Under the pieces are notes generated by a model. That model did not search any database and had not been told where the DNA came from. It was given only the letters and a program-made list of their open reading frames with translations. The translations under genes were made by a program, and so were the position numbers. From positions 23,443 through 87,442 of the forward strand of contig MFRW01000011.1 of NCBI GenBank assembly GCA_001786575.1: DNA of 64,000 bases, in the 5' to 3' direction. The stretch comes from Candidatus Moranbacteria bacterium RIFCSPHIGHO2_01_FULL_55_24 (GTDB taxonomy: Bacteria; Patescibacteria; Paceibacteria; Moranbacterales; UBA1568). Below are positions 42,618 through 50,604 of the stretch, in pieces. Numbering within the stretch: the first letter of the stretch is position 1; each line of letters opens with the position of its first letter.

Positions 42618-44720
42618 CTACTTCCCTTCATTCCCTGCCGAGCGGGATCCGATAATCTCCTGCGCCACATTGCTCGGCACTTCAGCATAGTGGCTGAATT
42701 CCATAACATAGCTCGCGCGGCCCTGTGACATGGAGCGCATCTGGGTAGCGTAGCCGAACATCGAGGAGAGCGGCACTTCCGCATGGATCTCCTTCACGGC
42801 AGAAGCTCCTTCGCCCCGGCCGACCATCTCCTTGATGACGCCGCGCTTGGAGGAAAGGTCACCGACGATATCGCCCATGAAGTTCTCCGGGGTCGTCACT
42901 GCCACCTTCATCACCGGTTCAAGAATGACCGGTTTCGCTTTTCTTGCAGCCTCTTTGAACGCGAGCGATCCTGCGACACGGAAAGCGGCTTCCGAAGAGT
43001 CGACGTCATGGTAAGAACCGTCAAAGACCACGGCCTTCATGTCCACCATCGGATAGCCGGCAAGCACGCCGGTTTCCATGGCTTCCTGGATACCTTTGTC
43101 GATCGGCTTGATGAATTCCTGCGGAATCACACCGCCCTTGATCTCATCGACGAACTCATAGCCCTCGCCCGGCTCCTGCGGTTCGAGGCGCAGCCAGCAA
43201 TGGCCGTACTGTCCGCGACCGCCGGATTGGCGGATATACTTGCCCTCTGCCTCCGCCTTCTCACGGATAGTTTCGCGGTAAGCCACTTGCGGCCGTCCGA
43301 CGTTCACTTCGACTTTGAACTCACGCTTCATACGGTCGACGAGAATGTCCAAGTGAAGCTCGCCCATGCCGGAAAGGATGGTCTGGCCGGTCTCGACATC
43401 GCTTCTGACGCGGAAAGTCGGGTCCTCCTCCATAAGTTTCTTCAAAGCGACACCCATCTTCTCCTGGTCAGCCTTGGTTTTCGGCTCGATCGCGATATCG
43501 ATCACCGGTTCCGGGAAGACGATAGACTCGAGGATGACCGGGCTTTCCGGATCGCAGAGCGTGTCTCCGGTGGTGGTCACCTTCATGCCGACGAGCGCAC
43601 CGATGTCGCCTGCTCCGAGCTCATCGATCTCTTCGCGATGATTGGCATGCATACGCAGGATACGTCCGATACGTTCCTTCTCTCCCTTGGTAGCATTGAG
43701 CACGTACGAACCGGCCTTGACGGTACCGGAGTAGACACGGAAGAAGGTAAGCTGCCCTACGAAGGGATCGGTTGCGATCTTGAACGCGAGCGCAGAGAAC
43801 TTCTCATTGTCATCGGTCTTTCGTTCCACTTCCTGTTCGGTCTTCGGGTCGATAGCCTTGATAGCCGGAATATCGAGCGGCGATGGCAGATAGTCCACCA
43901 CGGCATCCAGGATGAGCTGGACGCCCTTGTTGCGGAGCGCAGTCCCGGTGAACACCGGGATCAGGCGCACCTCGCAGACTGCCTTGCGGAGAGCGGCCTT
44001 CAATTCCTCGACGGAAATCTCTTCGCCGTTCAGATACTTCTCGGTCAGCGCGTCATCGGTTTCGGAAATCTTCTCCACCATCTTCTCGCGCCACTCCTTG
44101 GCCTTGTCGAGGAGTTCGGCCGGAATCTCGGCTTCTTCGATGATCTCGCCCATCTGGCCGCTGAAAGTGTAGGACTTCATCTTCATGAGGTCGATGATGC
44201 CGTAGAAATCGCTCCGCTCGCCCATCGGGAGCTGAACCGCGACGGCATGCGGGGTGAGGCGGTTCCAGATAGATGCCAGCGCATCCTCGAAAACAGCGCC
44301 CTCTTTGTCGATCTTATTGATAAAGCAGATGCGGGGAACCTGGTATTTGTCAGCCTGGCGCCAGACGGTTTCCGACTGCGGCTCGACACCCTCCTTGCCG
44401 TCGAATACCACCACGCCGCCATCCAAGACGCGCAAAGAACGCTCCACCTCTACGGTGAAGTCCACGTGTCCCGGAGTGTCGATGATGTTGATGTGATGAT
44501 CCTTCCAGAAGCAGGTAGTCGCGGCCGAAGTGATCGTGATACCGCGCTCGCGTTCCTGTTCCATCCAGTCCATAGTCGCCTCTCCCTCATGCACCTCGCC
44601 GATCTTGTGCGTGATTCCGGTATAGAAAAGCACACGTTCAGTCGTCGTGGTCTTGCCAGCATCGATATGGGCGATGATGCCGATATTGCGATAGCGCTCG
44701 ATAGGGATAGTGCGTGGCAT
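42618..44720 (-). CDS. fusA: Elongation factor G
   Basis: 700 residues. GTPase domain with [20 protein letters not shown], switch [22 protein letters not shown] and [10 protein letters not shown]; domain IV includes [20 protein letters not shown]; domain V ends with [23 protein letters not shown] drives translocation and, with RRF, ribosome recycling. It comes after rpsG with a 126-bp gap carrying a long inverted repeat. Confidence 0.98.
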   Translation of the reverse strand: MPRTIPIERYRNIGIIAHIDAGKTTTTERVLFYTGITHKIGEVHEGEATMDWMEQERERGITITSAATTCFWKDHHINIIDTPGHVDFTVEVERSLRVLDGGVVVFDGKEGVEPQSETVWRQADKYQVPRICFINKIDKEGAVFEDALASIWNRLTPHAVAVQLPMGERSDFYGIIDLMKMKSYTFSGQMGEIIEEAEIPAELLDKAKEWREKMVEKISETDDALTEKYLNGEEISVEELKAALRKAVCEVRLIPVFTGTALRNKGVQLILDAVVDYLPSPLDIPAIKAIDPKTEQEVERKTDDNEKFSALAFKIATDPFVGQLTFFRVYSGTVKAGSYVLNATKGEKERIGRILRMHANHREEIDELGAGDIGALVGMKVTTTGDTLCDPESPVILESIVFPEPVIDIAIEPKTKADQEKMGVALKKLMEEDPTFRVRSDVETGQTILSGMGELHLDILVDRMKREFKVEVNVGRPQVAYRETIREKAEAEGKYIRQSGGRGQYGHCWLRLEPQEPGEGYEFVDEIKGGVIPQEFIKPIDKGIQEAMETGVLAGYPMVDMKAVVFDGSYHDVDSSEAAFRVAGSLAFKEAARKAKPVILEPVMKVAVTTPENFMGDIVGDLSSKRGVIKEMVGRGEGASAVKEIHAEVPLSSMFGYATQMRSMSQGRASYVMEFSHYAEVPSNVAQEIIGSRSAGNEGK

Positions 44721-44769
44721 AAAGGGATGCGATTTATGATTTTATGATACGGATATCGATGAATAAAAA

Positions 44770-44836
44770 AGATTTACGACCCCGCAGATGAAGAAAAACT
44801 CATAGTCCTTATTCTTCCATCTCTCATCGTAAATCT
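44770..44836 (-). repeat. Long two-part hairpin between rpsG and fusA
   Basis: AGATTTACGA (44770-44779) pairs with TCGTAAATCT (44827-44836), and inside it AGATGAAGAA (44786-44795) pairs with TTCTTCCATCT (44812-44822) apart from one bulge. No T-run follows on either strand. Position suggests a control element for fusA translation or mRNA processing. Confidence 0.6.
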
Positions 44837-44846
44837 CAAACTTCCG

Positions 44847-45314
44847 TTAGGCGAAGTGAGCGAAAGCTTTGTTGGCCTCTGCCATACGGTGCGTTTCGTC
44901 GCGTTTCTTCATGGCCGAACCGGTCTTGTTGGAAGCGTCGAGAAGCTCGTCCGCGAGCCTTTCAGCCATAGACTTGCCCTTGCGGCCGCGGCATGCGTCG
45001 CGCACCCAGCGCATCGCGAGCACCTGGCGCCGTTCGCCGGAAACCGGGACCGGGACCTGGTAGTTGGCACCGCCGACGCGGCGGCTCTTCAGCTGGAGAA
45101 GCGGCGAAACGTTCTTGATAGCCTGCTCGAAGGTATTGAGACCGCCCTTCTTGGTGCGGTCATGGATGATATCGAAAGCATCGTACACGATCCGTTCAGC
45201 GACGCTCTTCTTGCCGTCCCACATGATCATGCCGATAAAATGGCCGACGAGCGGATTCCCGTACACGGCGTCCGCTTTCCATTCGCGATGATATTGTCTC
45301 TTTCTGCGTGGCAT
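44847..45314 (-). CDS. rpsG: Ribosomal protein S7 (uS7)
   Basis: 155 residues. AVYGNPLVGHFIGMIMWDGK near the N-terminus and YQVPVPVSGERRQVLAMRWV in the middle are typical. S7 organises the 3' major domain of 16S rRNA and contacts the E site; in E. coli it represses the str operon. It starts 20 bp after rpsL. Confidence 0.97.
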   Translation of the reverse strand: MPRRKRQYHREWKADAVYGNPLVGHFIGMIMWDGKKSVAERIVYDAFDIIHDRTKKGGLNTFEQAIKNVSPLLQLKSRRVGGANYQVPVPVSGERRQVLAMRWVRDACRGRKGKSMAERLADELLDASNKTGSAMKKRDETHRMAEANKAFAHFA

Positions 45315-45334
45315 AGTTTAGAAATTCAAATAGG

Positions 45335-45751
45335 CTAGTCTTTCTTCTTCTCCTTCTTGGCTCCGTATTTGCTGCGGCTCTGCTTGCGCTGTACACCGGC
45401 GGAGTCGAAGACGCCGCGGACGACGTGGTAGCGCACGCCCGGGAGGTCCTTCACGCGGCCGCCACGGATCATGACGATCGAGTGCTCCTGGAGGTTGTGT
45501 CCCTCACCCGGGATATAGGCGGTCACTTCCATGCCGTTGGTCAGACGCACGCGGGCGATCTTGCGGAGGGCGGAGTTCGGCTTTTTCGGAGTGGTCGTGG
45601 AGACTTTCAGGCAGACGCCGCGCTTGAATGGGCTCTGGTGCAGCGTATCGCGGTTCTTGAGCGTGTTGATCGAATACGCCATAGCCGGAGACTTGGACTT
45701 TTTCTTGATGGATGTGCGCGGGCGCTTGATGAGCTGATTGATCGTTGCCAC
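45335..45751 (-). CDS. rpsL: Ribosomal protein S12 (uS12)
   Basis: 138 residues starting with GTG ([12 protein letters not shown]). The decoding-centre loops [15 protein letters not shown] and [13 protein letters not shown] are both of the ordinary wild-type form; the Asp in KDLPG is the residue methylthiolated in many bacteria. A Lys-rich tail ends the protein. No Shine-Dalgarno precedes the GTG; CCTCCT lies there instead. First gene of the str unit, driven by the promoter at 45839-45867. Confidence 0.97.
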   Translation of the reverse strand: MATINQLIKRPRTSIKKKSKSPAMAYSINTLKNRDTLHQSPFKRGVCLKVSTTTPKKPNSALRKIARVRLTNGMEVTAYIPGEGHNLQEHSIVMIRGGRVKDLPGVRYHVVRGVFDSAGVQRKQSRSKYGAKKEKKKD

Positions 45752-45768
45752 AGGAGGGTCTCTATGAA
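45751..45768 (-). promoter_or_regulatory. Leader motif shared with tuf (rpsL copy)
   Basis: TTCATAGAGACCCTCCTG on the sense strand runs into the GTG start of rpsL. It matches the tuf leader block except for an inserted AC. Confidence 0.4.
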
Positions 45769-45808
45769 TAGTTAGATGGAGGAGAGAAAATCTTCAGTAA
45801 GGTAAATT

Positions 45809-45827
45809 AAAAAAGCCCTTGGCTTTT
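45809..45827 (-). terminator. Terminator hairpin between the M50 protease gene and rpsL
   Basis: On the minus strand AAAAGCC-AAG-GGCTTTT followed by two more T. It ends the protease transcript but lies downstream of the rpsL promoter, starting only about 5 nt after the predicted rpsL start point. Confidence 0.7.
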
Positions 45828-45838
45828 CCGTATCCCGT

Positions 45839-45867
45839 ATAGTAGGCAAATGACTCCCATTTGTCAA
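45839..45867 (-). promoter_or_regulatory. Sigma-70 promoter of the rpsL-rpsG-fusA unit
   Basis: TTGACA, 17 bp, TACTAT: the best promoter in the window. The leader to the rpsL GTG is about 80 nt. Confidence 0.8.
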
Positions 45868-45869
45868 GT

Positions 45870-46592
45870 CTAGCGCGCCAATCCGATGAAAAGCCCGAGA
45901 ACGCTCCAAATAAAGATGCTGATAGGCTGGGAAAAGAAGAAAATAACGCCTAAAAGGAGGATAAGTCCGTATTGTTCCAGAAGCATCTGGGTGCGCTCGC
46001 GGATCGGCAGGAGCGCATAGAGGAGCTTCGAGCCATCGAGAGGCGGGATAGGCAGCAGGTTGAAGCAGGCCAAGACGACATTCCAGAAGATGATCAGGAG
46101 GAAGAGTCCGAAAAAGATAGCCGGGAGCGAGCCTGCGATAGCTTCGGAAAATAGGCCGAAGCGCTCGAGAAAGCCTCCTTGGCCGATAATGATCCCCAAG
46201 AAGCGGTTCACGATGTCGGCCTTCACCTGGGAGCCGATCGGCATCAGCTTGGCCAGGAAAGCGGCGATAAGTGCGATCAGGAGGTTCGAGCCCGGACCCG
46301 AGAGCGCGACTAGGACCGGCCCCCACTTCTGATTCCGGAGATTGTAAGGATTATACGGGACCGGCTTGGCCCAGCCGAACGCGAATCCGGTGCTCACGAA
46401 GAGAAGGATCGGCAGAATGACCGATCCGAACGGGTCGATATGCTTTACAGGATTCAGATTGAGGCGTCCGGCATATTTGGCGGTCATGTCCCCGAGCCAC
46501 AGGGCTACGACACCATGGGAGACTTCGTGGATGATGACCGAATAGAGGAGCGTCGTTAAGTAGAAAGCGACGAGAACGAGTTCATTTGCCAT
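45870..46592 (-). CDS. M50-family intramembrane metalloprotease (site-2 protease)
   Basis: 240 residues, mostly hydrophobic, about six membrane helices. Zinc-binding HEVSH lies in the second helix (IHEVSHGVVALWLGD, about residues 22-36), and the third ligand in NLLPIPPLDGSKLL (about 175-188). This short form without a PDZ domain resembles the SpoIVFB/YwhC branch. It would cut membrane-embedded substrates such as anti-sigma factors; none is identifiable here. It is transcribed away from rpmB from overlapping divergent promoters. Confidence 0.88.
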   Translation of the reverse strand: MANELVLVAFYLTTLLYSVIIHEVSHGVVALWLGDMTAKYAGRLNLNPVKHIDPFGSVILPILLFVSTGFAFGWAKPVPYNPYNLRNQKWGPVLVALSGPGSNLLIALIAAFLAKLMPIGSQVKADIVNRFLGIIIGQGGFLERFGLFSEAIAGSLPAIFFGLFLLIIFWNVVLACFNLLPIPPLDGSKLLYALLPIRERTQMLLEQYGLILLLGVIFFFSQPISIFIWSVLGLFIGLAR

Positions 46593-46608
46593 AAGAAAGC
46601 ACAGCGGC

Positions 46609-46637
46609 TTGCCAAAGTTATAGGGACATGGTAACCT
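46609..46637 (+). promoter_or_regulatory. Candidate promoter of rpmB
   Basis: TTGCCA, 17 bp ending in TGG, then TAACCT; the start point would be about 23 nt before the rpmB ATG. Confidence 0.4.
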
Positions 46638-46656
46638 TTTTCGAGTAATACTTCAA
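46628..46656 (-). promoter_or_regulatory. Candidate promoter of the M50 protease gene
   Basis: TTGAAG, 17 bp, TACCAT on the minus strand. Its -10 overlaps the plus-strand -10 of rpmB. Confidence 0.4.
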
Positions 46657-46666
46657 CCCTCCAGAT

Positions 46667-46843
46667 ATGAGCCGTGTATGTGAACTGACCGGCCGCGGAA
46701 CCCAGACTGGCAATTCCCGCAGCCACTCCAATATCGCAACCCGCCGCAAGTTCAAGGTGAACCTCCAGACCAAGCGTATCGGAGGCATGAAGCTGCGCCT
46801 TTCGACGCGTGCTATCCGCACCCTAGCCAAAACCGCGAAGTAA
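46667..46843 (+). CDS. rpmB: Ribosomal protein L28 (bL28)
   Basis: 58 residues. The frame from ATG at 46667 to TAA at 46841-46843 encodes [20 protein letters not shown], then [20 protein letters not shown] and [24 protein letters not shown] and [13 protein letters not shown] are the bL28 signature. Only the first Cys of the zinc-type L28 is present, so this is the zinc-free form. CCTCC lies upstream instead of a Shine-Dalgarno. It is a single-gene unit closed by a strong terminator and is the only ribosomal gene on the plus strand. Confidence 0.93.
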   Translation: MSRVCELTGRGTQTGNSRSHSNIATRRKFKVNLQTKRIGGMKLRLSTRAIRTLAKTAK

Positions 46844-46861
46844 GCGGGAAATCTTCGGAAC

Positions 46862-46893
46862 AAAAAACCTCCCGGACTCTCGGGAGGTTTTTT
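46862..46893. terminator. Rho-independent terminator after rpmB
   Basis: AAAAAACCTCCCG and CGGGAGGTTTTTT form a perfect 13-bp stem with a 6-nt loop. It works for rpmB and, on the other strand, for transcripts from the tRNA-Pro side. Confidence 0.92.
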
Positions 46894-46898
46894 CTTTG

Positions 46899-46969
46899 TC
46901 GGAGCGCCGGGAATCGAACCCGGTCTACACCCACCCCATGGGCGCGTACTGCCGGTATACTACGCTCCG
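46899..46969 (-). tRNA. tRNA-Pro (GGG)
   Basis: 71 nt without an encoded CCA. Acceptor stem CGGAGCG/CGCTCCG with the C1-G72 pair special to bacterial tRNA-Pro and discriminator A; T-arm CCGGG-TTCGATT-CCCGG; anticodon arm CGCCC-ATGGGGT-GGGTG gives the anticodon GGG at positions 34-36. The D-arm is short (GTA/TAC) with GG in the loop. CCA must be added by a nucleotidyltransferase. Confidence 0.93.
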
Positions 46970-47021
46970 TCCGAGCGATTGCTCGCTCTGCTACTGAAAC
47001 ACCCTAGCATTTCCGAAACCA

Positions 47022-47057
47022 AAAGAAAAGGCTCCCAGAGGGGTACCTCGGGGAGCC
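47022..47057 (-). terminator. Rho-independent terminator after ndk
   Basis: GGCTCCC (47030-47036) pairs with GGGAGCC (47051-47057), with an inner AGAGG/CCTC stem; TTTTCTTTT follows on the minus strand. Confidence 0.85.
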
Positions 47058-47074
47058 GGAAAGCTTGCAGAAGA

Positions 47075-47683
47075 TTACTCGAGAATGCCGTCGAGGTTCA
47101 CATCGTAGAGGATAGCATCCTGCACGAGGCGGTAAGAGACGGTCTCCTCCGGAGCGAACCAGATCGGAATCTCGCGCTCGGCCTCTTCGGGACTATCGGA
47201 ACAATGGACGAGATTGCGCACGGCGCGGTTATCGATACTCGAGAGCGCATAGGAATCCACCGTCAGATCGCCCCGGATCGTACCGACATCGGAAGTCGTC
47301 GGCTCGGTACCGCCCACGATCTTCTTCACGATAGCTGCCGCCTGGTTGCCCTCGATGACGAAAGCCAAAACCGGCCCCGAGGTGAAGAAGTCCACATTCG
47401 ACTGGATGATGTCCTTCCCGTATTCCAGAGCTTCTTTCTCGATCGGAAGCTTCTGATTGGTGCGGTCTTCGATGATGCGGTTCCCTTTCTTCAAGAACCA
47501 TTCCTCATCCTTATTGTAATGGGCCCAACACTGGTCCGCCTTCGGCACCAGAAGCTTCAGAGCGACGAATTTCAGACCGGTGCGTTCGAAACGGCTGACG
47601 ATTTCGCCTATCAGGGATCGCTGTACGCCATCCGGCTTGATGATTACGAGAGTACGTTCTTTCTTAGGATGCTTCTCACTCAT
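47075..47683 (-). CDS. ndk: Nucleoside diphosphate kinase with insertion
   Basis: 202 residues, about 50 more than the usual 140-150. The N-terminal core RTLVIIKPDGVQRSLIGEIV, the central FFTSGPVLAFVIEGNQAA and the catalytic-histidine motif NLVHCSDSPEEAEREI are in place. An extra segment of about 35 residues (around WFLKKGNRIIEDRTNQKLPI) follows the third helix, with a further short insertion before the active-site His. Ndk balances NTP and dNTP pools using ATP. Monocistronic, between the metallo-beta-lactamase gene and tRNA-Pro. Confidence 0.93.
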   Translation of the reverse strand: MSEKHPKKERTLVIIKPDGVQRSLIGEIVSRFERTGLKFVALKLLVPKADQCWAHYNKDEEWFLKKGNRIIEDRTNQKLPIEKEALEYGKDIIQSNVDFFTSGPVLAFVIEGNQAAAIVKKIVGGTEPTTSDVGTIRGDLTVDSYALSSIDNRAVRNLVHCSDSPEEAEREIPIWFAPEETVSYRLVQDAILYDVNLDGILE

Positions 47684-47752
47684 AATGCCTTCTCTTCTTA
47701 CAAAACTTACAACTTAGAAAACTATGACATGAAAACCGGAACTTTGCAACGG

Positions 47753-48610
47753 TCAACGGGCAGGAGCATAGGTACACCGGCTGGTCAATTCCAGACAGCG
47801 GTAGCGGATGTCCCCCTCTTCGTCCGTGCGCCGGACAAGCACCGACCGTTCACGCAGACGCGCCAGGACCCCGGGGTCGGGATGTCCATAGCTGTTTTCG
47901 CCTACGGAGAGGACCGCTTCCTCCGGGCCGATCCGCTCCAGGAAAGCCGCGCTCGATGAATACTTCGATCCATGGTGCGCTACTTTGAGCACCGTTACCG
48001 GCCTCTCTTCCGGAAGCGCCTTTTCCTCGCCTGGGAGATCGCCGGTCAAAAGAAAACTCGTTTCTCCGAACTGGAAGCGCGCAACGATACTGCCTTCATT
48101 CGATTCGGTACCGCTCTCTTCCGCAAGCGGACGGAGCGGATACTCGAGCGTCAGCGTTCCGCCTTCGGGGAAGACGATTTCTGTTCCGCGTGCGATAGCC
48201 TGCATCTCGCCGGTCTCTTCGGCTGCGAGCGTCTCGAAGAGACGCGAGGTTTCCGTCTCGCTTGTGTCTCCGTTCGTGAAGACAGAAAGGACTCGGTAGG
48301 CCCGCAAGAGCTCCGGGAATCCGCCGATATGGTCGCTGTCCGGATGAGTGGCGATAAGCGTTTCGATCTGCCTGTCCCAGAAAGGGATGTGTCTTCCCAA
48401 GCGGGCCAAGAGGACTTTTCCGCTTCTCCCGCCATCGATCACTACCTGGTACTCCCCTTGCTGGATAAGGATGGCATCGCCTTGGCCGACATCAAGAAAG
48501 ACGATGTCTGTCCTTCCAGGCTCGGCATGTTTCCCAAAAGGGAGCCAGACGAGACTGCAGACGAGAACCGAAAGAAGCCCGCCGAGGAGCCACCAAAAAT
48601 GCTTCTGCAT
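47753..48610 (-). CDS. ComEC-type metallo-beta-lactamase domain protein
   Basis: 285 residues from the ATG at 48610 (MQKHFWWLLGGLLSVLVCSL). One N-terminal membrane helix or signal anchor is followed by a metallo-beta-lactamase fold: VFLDVGQGDAILIQQGEYQV, the metal site THPDSDHIGGF, LTGDLPGEEK and VAHHGSKYSSS. This is the nuclease-like C-terminal domain that in many bacteria is fused to ComEC, which forms the DNA uptake channel. Here it is a separate gene that overlaps the 3' end of comEC by 119 bp in another frame. It may degrade the non-transported DNA strand. Confidence 0.85.
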   Translation of the reverse strand: MQKHFWWLLGGLLSVLVCSLVWLPFGKHAEPGRTDIVFLDVGQGDAILIQQGEYQVVIDGGRSGKVLLARLGRHIPFWDRQIETLIATHPDSDHIGGFPELLRAYRVLSVFTNGDTSETETSRLFETLAAEETGEMQAIARGTEIVFPEGGTLTLEYPLRPLAEESGTESNEGSIVARFQFGETSFLLTGDLPGEEKALPEERPVTVLKVAHHGSKYSSSAAFLERIGPEEAVLSVGENSYGHPDPGVLARLRERSVLVRRTDEEGDIRYRCLELTSRCTYAPAR

Positions 48611-50075
48611 ACCAGAGACGTTTACGCTCGCGCAAGCGCGCAAGACAGAAAGTTACAAGAAGAGCATACCATATGAGCAGGAAGGCGAAAGGAAACGGCG
48701 GCAGCTCGAAAGCGATCATCGCGCGGCTTCCGAAGAACTCGGCGAAATGGGTAATGAGAGAGAGCGGCACATACGCTACCCAAGAGAAGAGCGGGGTAGC
48801 TACAGGGAAAGCTCCTCCGAAAAAAGCTACGGCAAGGCTTCCTGCCATAGCGAATGGTACCAACGGCAGGAGAACGATATTGGCGATGAGTGAAAACCAG
48901 GAGAGGAGACCGAAGTGATAGGCGATAAGCGGCAGGACGAAAAGCTCGACGAAGAGCGTCATGCGGAAGACTTCACGGATTGCGGCGCCAGAAAAACTCT
49001 CTCCCGTCCCTTCTCCCGGTCTTGCGCCGAAAAGGATCCCTGCGAGCGCCAGAAAAGAGAGCTGGAAACCGATGTCGTACCGGAGAAGAAGCGGGTTCGA
49101 GAGGAGCATCGCCGCTGCCGCAAGGCCGAGCAGAAAGAACGGCCGTGCCATCCTGCCCTGATGAATGGCCATAAAGACCCCGAAAGCCATGATACCTGCC
49201 CGGAGCGCCGAAGCCGGAGCCCCCACCAGCATGACAAACAGCCAGATCCCGACCGCCACGAATATGAGCGCTTGGCGCCGCCAGAGACCGCTTGAGAGAC
49301 CCAAGAAAAGACAGAGTTCGGCTACCAGCATGATGTTATAGCCTGACACCGCCACGATATGCGTCATCCCGATGCGCTCGAAAAAGCCTTCGTTCCTGGC
49401 GTCCATATAGCTGCTGCCACCTAAGAGAAGGCCCTTGGCAAGCCCTGCCTCCGGTTCCGGAAGCGCCTCCCGCAAAACCTGCTCGGTAGCCCCTCGGAAA
49501 AAGGAAAGGGCGCCGAAAAATCTCCCCGTAGGATCCGGCGGCAGAATCTCTTGCCGTTCCCCCTTGGGGCAGAGAAAGCCTATGCCGCGGCGTGCCAGAA
49601 AGAAGCGGTAATCGAATGTCTCGCTCCGATTCTCGGGAAGTTCAAGCACGCAAGCAAACAGGAAGCGATCGCCGAAAGCGACCGATTCTGAAAGATTCGT
49701 CCGCCAGAGTATGCGTTCTTCGGGACAGGTCCGCCCCGGAGAACAGGAAACGGTTTCAAGTCCGACCTCCTGATAAGCATCTTTCCGCTCCGGAAATCCG
49801 ATGACGCGTACTGTTCCGGCAAACGTGGGTTCGGGGAGGCGAAGCGACTGCCAATGCTCTACCTCTTCTGCCGCGCGAACGCCGCCGAAGAGAAAACTTA
49901 TGAAAAAGAAGAGCGAGAGAAGAAGCAGCTCCCTCCGAAGAAAAACCAGCGCAGCCACCAGTGCGACTGCGGAAAAAAGAAAAGCGTGCTGGAGCACGCT
50001 TCCGAAAAATGATCCGAATGCTGTCCCCAAGAGAAACCCTGCCGTTACGCTTCCGATAATCAGAGCGGCGCGCAT
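48492..50075 (-). CDS. comEC: ComEC/Rec2-like DNA uptake channel protein
   Basis: 527 residues. N-terminal hydrophobic helices, an OB-like DUF4131 region (about 75-180, with FAGTVRVIGFPERKDAYQEV), then the competence domain with GLAKGLLLGGSSYMDARNEG, MTHIVAVSGYNIMLVAELCL and the following helices. The protein ends in a basic cytoplasmic tail without the metallo-beta-lactamase domain, which is encoded by the overlapping next gene. It would carry single-stranded DNA across the inner membrane, suggesting natural competence, a recurrent trait of Patescibacteria. Starts 3 bp after nrdR. Confidence 0.88.
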   Translation of the reverse strand: MRAALIIGSVTAGFLLGTAFGSFFGSVLQHAFLFSAVALVAALVFLRRELLLLSLFFFISFLFGGVRAAEEVEHWQSLRLPEPTFAGTVRVIGFPERKDAYQEVGLETVSCSPGRTCPEERILWRTNLSESVAFGDRFLFACVLELPENRSETFDYRFFLARRGIGFLCPKGERQEILPPDPTGRFFGALSFFRGATEQVLREALPEPEAGLAKGLLLGGSSYMDARNEGFFERIGMTHIVAVSGYNIMLVAELCLFLGLSSGLWRRQALIFVAVGIWLFVMLVGAPASALRAGIMAFGVFMAIHQGRMARPFFLLGLAAAAMLLSNPLLLRYDIGFQLSFLALAGILFGARPGEGTGESFSGAAIREVFRMTLFVELFVLPLIAYHFGLLSWFSLIANIVLLPLVPFAMAGSLAVAFFGGAFPVATPLFSWVAYVPLSLITHFAEFFGSRAMIAFELPPFPFAFLLIWYALLVTFCLARLRERKRLWYAEAFLVAPRRASFGSRLQSRLAPFWETCRAWKDRHRLS

Positions 50076-50078
50076 ACC

Positions 50079-50525
50079 TTACCCGATAGTCTCGAGAATC
50101 TTGCGGAAACTCTTCACGCTTCCGAAGGATTTGTAAACGCTCGCGAAGCGGATATAGGCGACCTCATCCACTTCCTTCAGCTTCTGGAGAATCAGATTGC
50201 CGATCTCGCGGCTCGAGATCTCGTTCGTCTGGCGTTCCTGGAGAAGGCATTCGATTTCGCCGAGGATCTTCTCGATCTTCTCCTCCGCTCCCGGGCGCTT
50301 CTCGAAGGCGCGCCGCAGGCCCCGCTCGACCTTGGCCTGGTCGTACTCCTCTTTCGTACCGTCTTTCTTCACGATAAGCAGGCGCGCAGTTTCCCGCACT
50401 TCATACGTGCTGAACCGGCGGTGGCACTTCGCACACTCGCGGCGGCGGCGGATCGCTCTCCCTTCCTGGGTTTCGCGCGAATCCACTACTTTCGTATCCT
50501 TGGCATTGCAATAGGGGCAAAGCAT
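50079..50525 (-). CDS. nrdR: Transcriptional repressor NrdR
   Basis: 148 residues. N-terminal zinc ribbon with CPYC and CAKC (residues 3-34), then RRRRECAKCHRRFSTYE and an ATP-cone domain (about 48-138, LLIVKKDGTKEEYDQAKVER). NrdR senses ATP/dATP and represses ribonucleotide reductase genes by binding paired NrdR boxes. No reductase genes lie in the window, so its targets are elsewhere. It has the ribosome site AAGGAG and lies upstream of comEC, downstream of the ftsZ terminator. Confidence 0.95.
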   Translation of the reverse strand: MLCPYCNAKDTKVVDSRETQEGRAIRRRRECAKCHRRFSTYEVRETARLLIVKKDGTKEEYDQAKVERGLRRAFEKRPGAEEKIEKILGEIECLLQERQTNEISSREIGNLILQKLKEVDEVAYIRFASVYKSFGSVKSFRKILETIG

Positions 50526-50560
50526 AACTTTTCTCCTTTACTGTAGAGAAGTTCCGGGAA

Positions 50561-50591
50561 AAAGAAAAGCTCTCCGGACCCGGAGAGCTTT
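50561..50591 (-). terminator. Rho-independent terminator after ftsZ
   Basis: AAAGCTCTCCG and CGGAGAGCTTT form an 11-bp stem with a 4-nt loop; TTTTCTTTTT follows on the minus strand. Confidence 0.9.
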
Positions 50592-50604
50592 CTGAAGAGA
50601 GCTC

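Noticed and set aside
42449..42655. Plus-strand open frame of 68 codons with AGGAGG and ATG opposite the tuf leader
   Set aside because: It runs antisense through the tuf promoter and the fusA end, and its ribosome-site look comes from the minus-strand leader motif. No promoter was seen.
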